Assembly (NCBI RefSeq): GCF_042429765.1
Contig: NZ_JBHLZU010000005.1
Location: forward strand, 186,001-250,000
DNA length: 64,000 bases
Direction of reading: 5' to 3'
Source of the DNA: Allokutzneria oryzae
Lineage (GTDB): Bacteria; Actinomycetota; Actinomycetes; Mycobacteriales; Pseudonocardiaceae
The translations under genes and the position numbers were made by a program. Positions 43,236-51,300 of this stretch are shown one piece after another. The stretch's first letter is position 1, and each line of letters begins with the position of its first letter. Below the pieces are notes generated by a model that saw nothing but the letters and a program-made list of their open reading frames with translations, was not told the DNA's origin and ran no database searches.

Positions 43236-43601
43236 TCACGGCTTGGCGTCCAACGCGGCGCGGACCGCCTCGGGGGTGCGGGCGACGGAGGCGGTGCCGT
43301 CCTCGGCGGTGATGATCGGTCGCTGGATGAGCTTGGGGTTCGCCACCAGGGCTTCGATCCACTGTGGACGGTTGGTGGCGTCGCGCGCCCAGGACGTGAT
43401 GCCCAGCTCGGCGGCGACGGGCTCACCGAGGCGGGTGATGTCCCACGGCTCCAGCCCGAGGCGGCCCAGGACGGCCTCCAGCTCCGTCGCCGTCGGCGGG
43501 TCCTGGAGGTAGTACCGGACCGTGTAGTCCGCGCCCTCGGCGTCCAGCAGCGTCAGCGCCGACCGGCACTTGGAACACGCGGGGTTGATCCAGATCTCCA
43601 T
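43236..43601 (-). CDS. ArsC/Spx-family (arsenate reductase-like) protein
   Basis: The product has 121 aa. It has a thioredoxin-like fold with NPACSKCRSAL (the active-site Cys is the first of CxxC), YYLQDPPTATEL and PKLIQRPIITAEDG. The family includes glutaredoxin-coupled arsenate reductases and unrelated redox proteins; no arsenic operon is nearby. It starts directly after the SMI1 gene stop. Confidence 0.87.
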   Translation of the reverse strand: MEIWINPACSKCRSALTLLDAEGADYTVRYYLQDPPTATELEAVLGRLGLEPWDITRLGEPVAAELGITSWARDATNRPQWIEALVANPKLIQRPIITAEDGTASVARTPEAVRAALDAKP

Positions 43602-43603
43602 GT

Positions 43604-44110
43604 TCACTCCGTCTCGTCGAAGAAGTCGTCGCTGGCGGTGAGCCCCTCGACGAACGTCCGGAAGTCCTTGGCCAGCGGCAGTTCGTCCAGGTCCGCCTCG
43701 CACTCGAACCAGGTGACCGACGGCTCCCCGGCCGGGCCGCACGCCCGGTAGTCCAGCGCGACCCAGTAGTGCCCGTCGCCGCTGAGCAGCACCAGCCCCT
43801 GGGGCAGCTCCCATTCCTCGATCAGGTACGGGGTGTTCGCCAGGCTCGGCCAGTGCTCGGGCTCGCAGGCGCCCGCCAGTTGCTCGAACGGGACGTGGTC
43901 GGCGCTCCACGAGGTCCGCTTGGTGGTGGGGAAGGCGTTCCACGCATCCGCGACGTAGCCGCCGTTGCGCACGCGCAGCAGCTCGACCAGGGAGGCTGGC
44001 AGGCGCACGCCGAGCAACCGCTCCGCCTCCCCCACCTGCTCGTCGGTCACCGGTGGCGACTCGGTGGAGTCGCTCCAGAAGCTCGCCTTGACGTCATCGA
44101 ACCGCGCCAC
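43604..44110 (-). CDS. SMI1/KNR4 (SUKH) family protein
   Basis: The product has 168 aa from GTG 44110 (ARFDDVKASFW). VTDEQVGEAERLLGVRLPASL, LLRVRNGGYV and LLSGDGHYWVALDYR are SUKH-domain landmarks. These proteins often act as immunity proteins to contact-dependent toxins, but no toxin gene is seen here. Confidence 0.85.
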   Translation of the reverse strand: MARFDDVKASFWSDSTESPPVTDEQVGEAERLLGVRLPASLVELLRVRNGGYVADAWNAFPTTKRTSWSADHVPFEQLAGACEPEHWPSLANTPYLIEEWELPQGLVLLSGDGHYWVALDYRACGPAGEPSVTWFECEADLDELPLAKDFRTFVEGLTASDDFFDETE

Positions 44111-44661
44111 GGTCGGTGATCTTACGAGCCAGCTCACCGCCGAGCCGCCGCGTGGCGTCACCGGCGAGGCCGGTCTGGCTGAGCACCACCTCGGTGGCCC
44201 CCGCGTCGAAGTGCTCCTGGACGCGCGCGGCCACCGTCTCCTCGTCGCCGATCAGGGCCAGGTCCGCCGCCTGAGCAGCTCCGAGCGCCCTTTGCCCGGT
44301 GAGGAACGGCAGCGCGCCGTCGGCCAGCTCAGCGGTGGTGCGCAACGCCTGCGGAGCCATCGCGGAGACCAGGACCGGCACGCTCGGCCGGGCCTCAGCC
44401 AGCTCGGTGGTCGCGGTCAGCGTCTCGCCCCGCGCCGGTGTCGAAGATCGAGCGCAGCGCGGTCACGAACTCCCGCAGCCGCGCGATCGGGCGCTCGTAG
44501 CGTCGGCTCGACGAACCCCTTGGGCGGTCGTCCAGCCGCTGGCCGAACCACGCCGAGGCCAGCCCGGCGGTCTCCGCCTGGTCCACCGGTGCGGGGCCAA
44601 CGCCTGGTGAGGAGAAGGAGGAAGCTAGATCCAAGAGAGGGTGAGAAGGAAGCTTCCTCAT
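44094..44661 (-). pseudogene. Decayed F420-dependent LLM-class oxidoreductase
   Basis: The N-terminus (SSFSSPG ... AETAGLASAWFGQRLDD) is joined to YERPIARLREFVTALRSIF with most of the barrel deleted. At about 44425 the frame shifts to GETLTATTELAEARPSVPVL, then VSAMAPQALRTTAELADG and the C-terminus. Both a large deletion and a frameshift are present. Confidence 0.78.
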
Positions 44662-44692
44662 AGCCTCACGGGACGTCACAGTACGTGCCTGC

Positions 44693-46795
44693 TCACTCGG
44701 GGATCAACGCGTTTAACCGGTCGAGCGTGATGACCTCCGAACCCTCGGGGAGCCCGTCAGGCCGGTCGATCCCGACGAACGTCACCGGCCCGTCGTAGCG
44801 CGTCCCCGCCTCGTGAAGCGTGTACGCGCCCGACAGTCCCAACAGGTGAGCCACCGTCAGGTAGTCGCGTCGCATGACTCCGCGCACCAGCAGCGAGGTG
44901 CTCCTCCCGTTGTTCTCGACCTGGTTCGCCCACGACGTGCCGGGCAGGTAGAGGTGCGCCCACCGCGCCGACCACGTTCCGTCGTCCCCTCGGGCGAAGA
45001 CCAACGGCACCGCGACCCGTCCGGACCCGCGCATCGCCGAACGCGTCCGGACCGTGCTGGCCTCGAACGGCATTCCCTTCTGCGCCAGCTCACGAGTCAT
45101 GTACCCGAACATCGACTCGGCCACCGCGTCGAAGCCCTCGCCCGCGTAGACGTTGACCTGCGGCACGATGTAGGCCGCCGAGACCTGGGCCAGCGGCACG
45201 TCGATGAACTCGCTCGCCCCGTTCTCGGCGCTCGTGACATCGCCGGAGTAGTAGGCGCCATCGCTGTGGTGGTTCGTCCACGACACGAAGCCCGCGCGGC
45301 GGAAATCCTTGTCCAGCAACAAAACCGACAAGTCGTAGTCGGTGCGCTCGGCACGCTGGCGCCAGTGGGTGAACAGCCGCAGCAGCTCACCGTCCACCGG
45401 GGCCGTCGAACCGCGTGGCATCACGCCGAACCCGTCCTCGCTTGCCTTGCCGGACAACGGAAGCGCGACGGTGAGCACCGCCGGATCGACGACCACGCGC
45501 TCACGCACGGGAATCCGGCGCGCGAGCTCGGCGTCGAGCGCGGCGAGCACCCGCTCCACCACGTCCGCGTCCAACGGAGGCCGCTCGTCCGCGGTCACCC
45601 AGGCTCGCCGAGCACGAGAGGCGAACACGCGCACCGCGTCGGTCCGGGTGCGGTTGCCCAGGTGCTCCCGCACCGAGCACAGCACCCGTCCCGACACGCG
45701 ATCGATGACTCCGTGCAGGCGCTCAAGCACGTGCACGGCCTCGTCGGGGGAGCAGGACCGCAACACCCGGTCCAGCTGGCGCAGCAGCATTCCCGGAGAT
45801 CCGGACAGCAGCTCGACCGCTCGCGCGATGTCACCGGAGCCGAAGGCGACCTCGATGCGGCCCGCCAGCGAGCGGACCGTCTTCTCTCCGCGCGCTACCG
45901 CGAAAACGTCCTGGGCGTGAGGGAAATCGGCGTACTCGTGCGGATGCAGCCGCTCGCCGAGACGCTGCCAGCGCCGCGCGTACGCCGCGATGTCACCGAG
46001 CTTGCCGGGACCGCTCGCGACGACCTCGTCCAACGCGGCAAGCAGGATCCGGCGCTCCGGGCGGCGGAACTGCCGGAACCGCGTCGTGGTCCGCAGCGTG
46101 ACATCGCCCCCGGACGCCTGACACGCCAGCCGGAGCACGTCGGTCGGCGTGTCCACCGCGAGCGGAGCCCGGCCCCACGTCAGCCGCACGGCGTTGATCA
46201 CGGCACGGTGCTCGCGGACCGGGATCGCCTCGGGCTGCCCGGCGTCCAGGCACAGCGGGGCGAGCTCGGCGAGCGCCGCGAGGCCGGCCTCGCCCAACGG
46301 GGTCGTGCTCCCGGCCAGCTCCAGGTACAACGCCCGGACCTCGTCGTCGAGCGAGCCGCCGAGGTGCACGACGGTGACCCGGTCCTTGGCCGAGGCGATC
46401 AGCTCGTCGTGCGCGGCGACCAGCTCCGGGTAACCGTGCTGGTAGGTGCCGTAGACGGGCAGCAGGTCGACGCCGCCGGGAGCCACGACCGCCCGCAGGC
46501 AGTCCACCCAGAACTCGACGGTGTCGGGCACCCCGTCCGGGAAGTCGCGGAAGTAGGCGTTGTGCTCGACGTGGTCGCCGACCAGCTCGCGGACAGCGCC
46601 GACCACCGTCACCGCGCGGTCCATCGCCGCACCGGGCTCCAGACCCGAGACGTGCTCCAGCAGGGCACGGGAGGCGGTGAACCCGGCGCGCAGCAGCACC
46701 GCGTCCATCTGCCTGGCCACGGCCGCACCGTCACCAGCCGGTCCGGCGGTGAAGGGCACGCGCAGCGTCGAACGGATGATCAGCTTGTCCAGCAC
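44693..46795 (-). CDS. SCO0854/MXAN_6230-like protein with TerD-like C-terminal domain
   Basis: The product has 700 aa from GTG 46795 (LDKLIIRSTLRVPF), with GGGGGA 6 bp upstream. The open frame upstream only runs through the tRNA array. Middle blocks FRQFRRPERRILLAALDEV and WQRLGERLHPHEYADFPHA recall the large SCO0854-type proteins, but no RING cysteines are present. Residues ~480-650 resemble TerD (DYDLSVLLLDKDF, YYSGDVTSAENGASEFIDV). No signal peptide. Function unknown. The tRNA-like array lies in its leader, suggesting a tRNA- or translation-linked role. Confidence 0.75.
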   Translation of the reverse strand: MLDKLIIRSTLRVPFTAGPAGDGAAVARQMDAVLLRAGFTASRALLEHVSGLEPGAAMDRAVTVVGAVRELVGDHVEHNAYFRDFPDGVPDTVEFWVDCLRAVVAPGGVDLLPVYGTYQHGYPELVAAHDELIASAKDRVTVVHLGGSLDDEVRALYLELAGSTTPLGEAGLAALAELAPLCLDAGQPEAIPVREHRAVINAVRLTWGRAPLAVDTPTDVLRLACQASGGDVTLRTTTRFRQFRRPERRILLAALDEVVASGPGKLGDIAAYARRWQRLGERLHPHEYADFPHAQDVFAVARGEKTVRSLAGRIEVAFGSGDIARAVELLSGSPGMLLRQLDRVLRSCSPDEAVHVLERLHGVIDRVSGRVLCSVREHLGNRTRTDAVRVFASRARRAWVTADERPPLDADVVERVLAALDAELARRIPVRERVVVDPAVLTVALPLSGKASEDGFGVMPRGSTAPVDGELLRLFTHWRQRAERTDYDLSVLLLDKDFRRAGFVSWTNHHSDGAYYSGDVTSAENGASEFIDVPLAQVSAAYIVPQVNVYAGEGFDAVAESMFGYMTRELAQKGMPFEASTVRTRSAMRGSGRVAVPLVFARGDDGTWSARWAHLYLPGTSWANQVENNGRSTSLLVRGVMRRDYLTVAHLLGLSGAYTLHEAGTRYDGPVTFVGIDRPDGLPEGSEVITLDRLNALIPE

Positions 46796-46817
46796 CGAGA
46801 ATCCCCCAAGGAGTGGC

Positions 46818-46833
46818 TCCACAGCGGAGCAGG
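46818..46833 (-). repeat. 3' arm of the 16-bp inverted repeat around four tRNA-like genes
   Basis: TCCACAGCGGAGCAGG here is the exact complement of CCTGCTCCGCTGTGGA at 47178-47193. On the transcript this arm lies 10 nt ahead of the ribosome-binding site of the 700-aa gene. Confidence 0.93.
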
Positions 46834-46838
46834 AACGT

Positions 46839-46906
46839 CGCGCGCCCTGGTGTCGAACCAGGTCTCCCAGGGATATGAGACCTGGGTGGCTGCCGAGCCT
46901 CGCGCG
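46839..46906 (-). tRNA. tRNA-Met-like (anticodon CAT), atypical
   Basis: Cloverleaf: acceptor CGCGCGA/GCGCGCG (six pairs plus a mismatch), a D-stem GGCT/AGCC with only a 4-nt loop, anticodon loop CTCATAT, T-arm CCTGG-TTCGACA-CCAGG, discriminator A. Positions 8-9 are missing. At 68 nt it is shorter than normal, so it may not be a translating tRNA. Confidence 0.6.
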
Positions 46907-46924
46907 TGGGGTGACCGACACAGC

Positions 46925-46996
46925 CGTCCCGGCGGGAGTCGAACCACGCGGCCTTCCGCCCGTGGGGCGGACGCTCTGCCGTTGAGCTACGGGACG
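46925..46996 (-). tRNA. tRNA-like gene, anticodon read as CAC (Val-like), atypical
   Basis: Acceptor CGTCCCG/CGGGACG is perfect and the D-arm GCTCAACGGCAGAGC canonical. Anticodon stem TCCGC/GCGGA holds loop CCCACGG, with C instead of T at position 33. The T-stem has a bulged T before TTCGACT. Confidence 0.6.
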
Positions 46997-46999
46997 AGT

Positions 47000-47070
47000 A
47001 GCGCGTACGGGAGTCGAACCCGTGTCCCCGGAGTGAGAATCCGGGATCCGTTCCGCTGGACCAACGCGCT
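47000..47070 (-). tRNA. tRNA-Glu-like (anticodon CTC)
   Basis: Acceptor AGCGCGT/ACGCGCT (7 bp), D-stem GTCC/GGAT, anticodon arm CCGGA-TTCTCAC-TCCGG, T-arm ACGGG-TTCGACT-CCCGT, discriminator A. It is well formed, but the sequence does not match the usual actinobacterial tRNA-Glu that I recall. No encoded CCA. Confidence 0.78.
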
Positions 47071-47103
47071 GTGGCGCACCCCTGACACGTCCAGGGGCGC
47101 AGT

Positions 47104-47174
47104 AGCCGATCCGGGAGTCGAACCCGGTCCTCCGCAGTGAAAGTGCGGCGGCCTCACCGTCAGCCGCATCGGCC
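47104..47174 (-). tRNA. tRNA-Glu-like (anticodon TTC)
   Basis: Acceptor GGCCGAT/ATCGGCT (one G-U), D-stem GGCT/GGCC, anticodon arm CCGCA-CTTTCAC-TGCGG, T-arm CCGGG-TTCGACT-CCCGG, discriminator A. Second Glu-type member of the array. Confidence 0.78.
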
Positions 47175-47177
47175 TTG

Positions 47178-47193
47178 CCTGCTCCGCTGTGGA
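47178..47193 (-). repeat. 5' arm of the 16-bp inverted repeat around four tRNA-like genes
   Basis: CCTGCTCCGCTGTGGA, complementary to 46818-46833, lies between the Trp-like and Glu(TTC)-like genes. Pairing would close a loop of 344 nt holding four tRNA-like units. Confidence 0.93.
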
Positions 47194-47205
47194 ATTGTTG
47201 ACAGC

Positions 47206-47274
47206 ACCGACGGGAGGATTCGAACCCCCGGGAAACCGCTTTGGAGGTGGTTCCGCTTCCGAAAGCTCGTCGGC
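47206..47274 (-). tRNA. tRNA-Trp-like (anticodon CCA), atypical
   Basis: Acceptor GCCGACG/CGTCGGT (one G-U), D-stem GCTT/AAGC with a 4-nt loop, anticodon loop CTCCAAA on a stem with an A-C mismatch, T-arm GGGGG-TTCGAAT-CCTCC, discriminator G. First member of the array on the transcript. Confidence 0.65.
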
Positions 47275-47301
47275 TCACCGAATTGTTTTTCGGGTGCACG
47301 C

Positions 47302-47341
47302 AAAAGAGAAGCCGCCCGGTTCGGTCTCCCGAAGGGCGGCT
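47302..47341 (-). terminator. Hairpin with T-run between the short ORF and the tRNA-like array
   Basis: On the minus strand AGCCGCCC pairs with GGGCGGCT (8 bp) around a 16-nt loop, followed by TCTCTTTT. It could end or attenuate transcription before the array. Confidence 0.65.
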
Positions 47342-47360
47342 CCCCGAACGTGACGAAGCG

Positions 47361-47477
47361 CTACGTCACCGTGGGGAGCCCACGCCGCTCTTCCTGCCAG
47401 GACTCGCGCGACGACCACACGTCGGCGAGCGCGGCGCCGTGATGGCGCTGCGGTTCCCGCATCCACGTGGTGGTCAT
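47361..47477 (-). CDS. Short ORF, 38 aa, leader of the tRNA-array unit
   Basis: The ATG at 47477 is preceded by GGGAAGGAAAAGCC, a strong ribosome-binding site. The peptide starts MTTTWMREPQRHHGAAL and ends LPTVT, rich in W, R and E, with no cysteine. A promoter lies 32 bp upstream of the start and a terminator-like hairpin 20 bp after the stop. It may be a leader peptide or a small protein; I do not recognise it. Confidence 0.6.
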   Translation of the reverse strand: MTTTWMREPQRHHGAALADVWSSRESWQEERRGLPTVT

Positions 47478-47508
47478 GGCTTTTCCTTCCCGGTGGCTGT
47501 GTGCATTC

Positions 47509-47537
47509 ATCGTGACCGATGGGCGCGGCGGGGTCAA
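47509..47537 (-). promoter_or_regulatory. Promoter of the short ORF / tRNA-array unit
   Basis: On the minus strand TTGACC (47532-47537) and CACGAT (47509-47514) are 17 bp apart. A start near 47502 would give a leader of about 25 nt. Confidence 0.5.
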
Positions 47538-47563
47538 TCTCATTTTCCGGATTGTTTCCGCGC

Positions 47564-48151
47564 TCACTCCCGGTGCTTTTCCGCCGCCAGTCGGACGCGT
47601 TCGGCGTGCCGGGCCCACCACTCGCCGTCGCCGACGTCGTCGTGGTCGCGGCCCGCCCGCCCGTCGAGCATCTCGCGGACGATGTCGGCGTGCCCCGCGT
47701 GCTGGGCGGTCTCGGCGACGACGCGGACGAGGAGGTGGCCGAGCGTGGTCTCCCGCCGTTCCCGCGGCCACCACGCGACGGTGGCGGGCGCGTCCAGGCC
47801 CAGCTCCGCGATCGACTGGTCGGAGTGCCGCCACGCGGTCCGGTACAGCCCGACCAGGTACTCCCGGGACTGCTCAGCCGTCGCCCACATGTCGGCGCTG
47901 TCCCAGATCGACTCGTCCTCGACCCACGGCAGGGTGACCGGGGACGGTCGGCCGACGCAGTCGCCGAGGTAACCGAGCTCGATCCCGGCGAGGTGCTTGA
48001 CGAGGCCGAGCAGGTTGGTGGCGCTGGGCGTCATCGGCCGCCTGATGTCGTACTCCGCCAGGCCGTCCAGGGAGGCGAGCAGGCTCTCCCGGGACGCCTG
48101 GAGGTACCGGTGCAGGTCGGCGGCCACACCGGGTGCGATGTGCTGGCTCAT
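47564..48151 (-). CDS. DinB/DUF664 family protein
   Basis: The product has 195 aa. The four-helix DinB fold is shown by LLGLVKHLAGIELGYLGD, HLLVRVVAETAQHAGHADI (metal-binding His) and REMLDG. DUF664 proteins are putative thiol- or metal-dependent enzymes of unknown reaction. Confidence 0.88.
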   Translation of the reverse strand: MSQHIAPGVAADLHRYLQASRESLLASLDGLAEYDIRRPMTPSATNLLGLVKHLAGIELGYLGDCVGRPSPVTLPWVEDESIWDSADMWATAEQSREYLVGLYRTAWRHSDQSIAELGLDAPATVAWWPRERRETTLGHLLVRVVAETAQHAGHADIVREMLDGRAGRDHDDVGDGEWWARHAERVRLAAEKHRE

Positions 48152-48160
48152 GCCGCGAGG

Positions 48161-48757
48161 CTAGCCACGACCACCGACAAGCAGCTGCTCGAACGGGACG
48201 ACGTCGGTGTACGGATCGGCCTTCCTGCTCGGCGGCCGGTGCTCCAGCAGGTCGGCGAGTTCCTTGCCCGCCAACGCGATCCGCTCGTTCAGCGCCGCGT
48301 CGTTGCCCCAGTCCTCAGAGGCCGCGTACACCGCCGTCGGCACCACGACCGACCGGAGGTGGGCGAACATCGGCCGCAGCGCGTGCTCCAGCGCGAGCGA
48401 GTGCCGCGCCGTCCCGCCGGTCGCACCGATCAGAACCGGCTTTCCCGCGAGCGAGTCCGGCTCCAGCACGTCGAAGAACGACTTGAACAACCCGCTGTAG
48501 GAGGCGTTGAAGATCGGGGTGACCGCGATCAGCGCGTCCGCGTCGACGACGGTCCGGATCACCTCGCCGAGCCTGGTGCCGGGAAAACCGGTCAGCAGGT
48601 TGTTCGTCACGTCGTGCGCGTGCTCCCGCAGGGTGACCACTTCGACGGAGGCGTTGTCCCGCAAGGACTCCCGCGTGGCGGACGCCAGCCGGTCGGCGAG
48701 CAGCCTCGTCGACGACGGGTCGCTCAGGCCCGCCGACACCACCGCGATCGAGGTCAT
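48161..48757 (-). CDS. CE1759-type FMN reductase
   Basis: The product has 198 aa. It is a flavodoxin-like NADPH-dependent FMN reductase with SAGLSDPSSTRLLADRL (phosphate loop), TPIFNASYSGLFKSFFDVL and IGATGGTARHSL. It probably supplies reduced flavin to the LLM oxidoreductase, with which it is co-translated (ATGA). Confidence 0.9.
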   Translation of the reverse strand: MTSIAVVSAGLSDPSSTRLLADRLASATRESLRDNASVEVVTLREHAHDVTNNLLTGFPGTRLGEVIRTVVDADALIAVTPIFNASYSGLFKSFFDVLEPDSLAGKPVLIGATGGTARHSLALEHALRPMFAHLRSVVVPTAVYAASEDWGNDAALNERIALAGKELADLLEHRPPSRKADPYTDVVPFEQLLVGGRG

Positions 48758-49839
48758 CGGACGGTCTCCTTCCTGGCGGCGAGCAGGCTCGCGTGGGTCG
48801 GGGCCTCGGGAACGTGCGCCGGACGCAGCGCGGCGAACTCCTTGCGCAGCACCGGAACGACCTCCTCGCCGAGCAGGTCCAGCTGCTCCAGCACCGTCTT
48901 CAGCGGCAGGCCGGCGTGGTCCATCAGGAACAGCTGACGCTGGTAGTCGCCGAAGTGCTCGCGGAAGGTCAGCGTCTTGTCGATGACCTCCTGCGGGCTG
49001 CCGACGGTCAGCGGGGTCTGCTCGGTGAACTCCTCCAGCGACGGCCCGTGGCCGTAGACCGGGGCGTTGTCGAAGTACGGCCGGAACTCGCGCACCGCGT
49101 CCTGCGAGTTCTTGCGCATGAACACCTGGCCGCCGAGCCCGATGATCGCCTGGTCTGCGCTGCCGTGGCCGTAGTGCTCGAACCGCTGGCGGTACAGGCC
49201 GATGAGGCGCATGAAGTGCTCCTTAGGCCAGAAAATATGGTTGGCGAAGAAACCGTCGCCGTAGTACGCGGCCTGCTCGGCGATCTCCGGGCTGCGGATC
49301 GAGCCGTGCCAGACGAACGGCGGGGTGCCGTCCAGCGGGCGGGGGGTGGAGGTGAAGGACCGCAGCGGCGTGCGGAACTTGCCGTCCCAGTCGACCACGT
49401 CCTCGCGCCACAGCCGGTGCAGCAGGTTGTAGTTCTCGATCGCCAGGTCGATCCCGTCGCGGATGTCCTTGCCGAACCACGGGTAGACCGGGCCGGTGTT
49501 GCCCCGGCCCATCATCAGGTCCACCCGGCCGTCGGCGAGGTGCTGCAGCATCGCGAAGTCCTCGGCGATCTTGACCGGGTCGTTGGTCGTGATCAGCGTC
49601 GTGGACGTGGACAGGATCAGCCGCTCGGTGCGCGCGGCGATGTAGCCGAGCATGGTCGTCGGCGAGGACGGCACGAACGGCGGGTTGTGGTGCTCGCCGG
49701 AGGCGAAGACGTCGAGCCCGACCTCCTCGGCCTTCAGCGCGATGGTGACCATGGCCTTGATCCGCTCGGCCTCGGTGGGGGTCCGACCGGTGGTGGGGTC
49801 GGTGGTGACGTCGCCGACGGTGAAGATCCCGAACTGCAT
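48754..49839 (-). CDS. CE1758-type LLM-class flavin-dependent oxidoreductase
   Basis: The product has 361 aa. The start MQFGIFTVGDVTTDP at 49839 has GGGAGC upstream; the longer frame to 49878 lacks a site. FASGEHHNPPFVPSSP, TTLITTNDPVKIAEDF and GRVDLMMGRGNTGPVYPW are luciferase-like monooxygenase blocks. It pairs with the reductase that follows. Substrate unknown. Confidence 0.91.
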   Translation of the reverse strand: MQFGIFTVGDVTTDPTTGRTPTEAERIKAMVTIALKAEEVGLDVFASGEHHNPPFVPSSPTTMLGYIAARTERLILSTSTTLITTNDPVKIAEDFAMLQHLADGRVDLMMGRGNTGPVYPWFGKDIRDGIDLAIENYNLLHRLWREDVVDWDGKFRTPLRSFTSTPRPLDGTPPFVWHGSIRSPEIAEQAAYYGDGFFANHIFWPKEHFMRLIGLYRQRFEHYGHGSADQAIIGLGGQVFMRKNSQDAVREFRPYFDNAPVYGHGPSLEEFTEQTPLTVGSPQEVIDKTLTFREHFGDYQRQLFLMDHAGLPLKTVLEQLDLLGEEVVPVLRKEFAALRPAHVPEAPTHASLLAARKETVR

Positions 49840-49874
49840 GTCAGCTCCCTGTGCTCGAGCAGATAGTAGAACTT

Positions 49875-50648
49875 TCAACTACCTCGTTCAACGATACCGG
49901 GTCCCTGGTTGTTCCCGTAACCAGGTCCGGTACTCGCCGCGCTCTCGCCGTGCAGGCGAGCCGACTCGGACTCCGGCAGGCGCGCCGCGCGCTTGACCGC
50001 GAGCTCGGCGAGCTTCTCCCGCCAGCTCCGCGCGAGGGCGGGAACGTCGGCCAGTGCGCTGGTCTCGGCGGGCGTCCCGCCGTAGCGGACCTGGTTGGCC
50101 CTGGTCACCGTCCAGTCCGCGAAGGGCCGTTCGAGCAGCGTGAGCAGTTGTCCGGCGGCGATCTCCCCGTCCTGGAGCACGCGCAGGTACCAGCCGGTGT
50201 AGCCGGTGTTCTGCACCTGCACGGCCAGGTCCTTCACCCGGTGGCGCCTGGCCAGCTTCCAGCAGGGGCTGCGGGGCTGGGACAGCTGCACCACCGCGTC
50301 ACCGAGCGAGTACACGTCACCGATGCACGCGGTGTCCTCGGTGACGCCCTCGACGAGGAGGTTCTCGCCGAACGCGCCGGGAGCCAGCTCGGCGACGGCG
50401 AGTTGGCCCGCCCAGTGCGGGTAGCGCGCGAAGGGGTAGACGCACGCCGCCTTGTCCGGCCCGCCGTGGACGCGCAGGTCGGCCTGTTCGTCCCCGTCCA
50501 GCCCGGTGCCGCGCAGCATCACCGGTCCGGTGACCGGGGCCTTGTCGATCCCGCTGTACCAGGTCCGTCCGTCCGGGTCCTCGAAGTGCCTTGGCCGTCC
50601 ACTGTGGATGGACAGCACCCTGGTCGATGTCGTTTCGCCGCTGTTCAT
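49875..50648 (-). CDS. MOSC-domain (YiiM-like) protein
   Basis: The product has 257 aa. LRVHGGPDKAACVYPFARYPHW and FGENLLVEG are the MOSC signature; SQPRSPCWKLARRH holds the conserved cysteine that binds a molybdenum cofactor or sulfur. These enzymes act on N-hydroxylated compounds or in moco sulfur transfer. It is upstream of the LLM pair on the same strand. Confidence 0.92.
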   Translation of the reverse strand: MNSGETTSTRVLSIHSGRPRHFEDPDGRTWYSGIDKAPVTGPVMLRGTGLDGDEQADLRVHGGPDKAACVYPFARYPHWAGQLAVAELAPGAFGENLLVEGVTEDTACIGDVYSLGDAVVQLSQPRSPCWKLARRHRVKDLAVQVQNTGYTGWYLRVLQDGEIAAGQLLTLLERPFADWTVTRANQVRYGGTPAETSALADVPALARSWREKLAELAVKRAARLPESESARLHGESAASTGPGYGNNQGPGIVERGS

Positions 50649-50790
50649 GCCCGTACTGTGTCACCCAGCCCGGCCCTGGACCTCGTTGTTGACCTCCGTG
50701 GGTGTCTGACGAGAGCGGTTCGGCGCGGCGCGCGGCCATGGACGGCGAGGACGCTCTCGGTTCCTTCGAGCCTAAGGGTGCTGGCCGTCG

Positions 50791-51300
50791 GTGCCGCGCT
50801 GGCACTGCGCGAGTTCGGGCCTGGGGCTCGACCTCTCGCGGGAGCAGCTCGCCGAACAGCCCGCCCGGCTGGTCCTGGAGCACGGTTCCGCGCTGGTGAT
50901 GCCCTTCGGCGACGGCGCCGTCGACAAGTGCTACTCGGTGGAGGCCGCCCAGCACTTCGAGGACCGCACCGCCTTCGCCACTGAGGCGCGCCGAGTCCTG
51001 AGGCCGGGCGGAAAGCTTTGTGCGGCACCGTTCTTCGCCACCGACGAGTCCGCTCCCGGCGACGGCATCGACTACGCCGTGCCGATCGAGGCGTTCCGCG
51101 CCGGTCTCCACGAGGTGGGCTTCGCCGACGTCCGTGTGGAGAGCATCGGTGACCGGGTGCGGCAGGGCTTCGACACGTGGGTGTCGCAGACCCAGTGCAA
51201 AGGCAGCTGGGGCCGGAACTGGCTGAAGGCGAACCGGGCCGGGCTCGCCGACTACTTCCTGGTGACGGCGAGCGTCTCGCGTGTGACGTCCAGGAAATGA
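50791..51300 (+). pseudogene. 5'-truncated class I SAM-dependent methyltransferase
   Basis: The frame (169 aa) begins at GLDLSREQLAEQPARL, the strand just after the SAM-binding glycine loop, which itself is absent. Downstream VDKCYSVEAAQHFEDR and RRVLRPGGKLCAAPFF are intact. No ribosome-binding site or start fits. It overlaps the LysR gene by 49 bp. The gene is probably dead. Confidence 0.72.

Noticed and set aside
47073..47100. Possible sixth tRNA-like unit
   Set aside because: The stretch between the two Glu-like genes has CCCCTG/CAGGGG and GCGC pairing but no anticodon or T-arm; it is a spacer hairpin at most.
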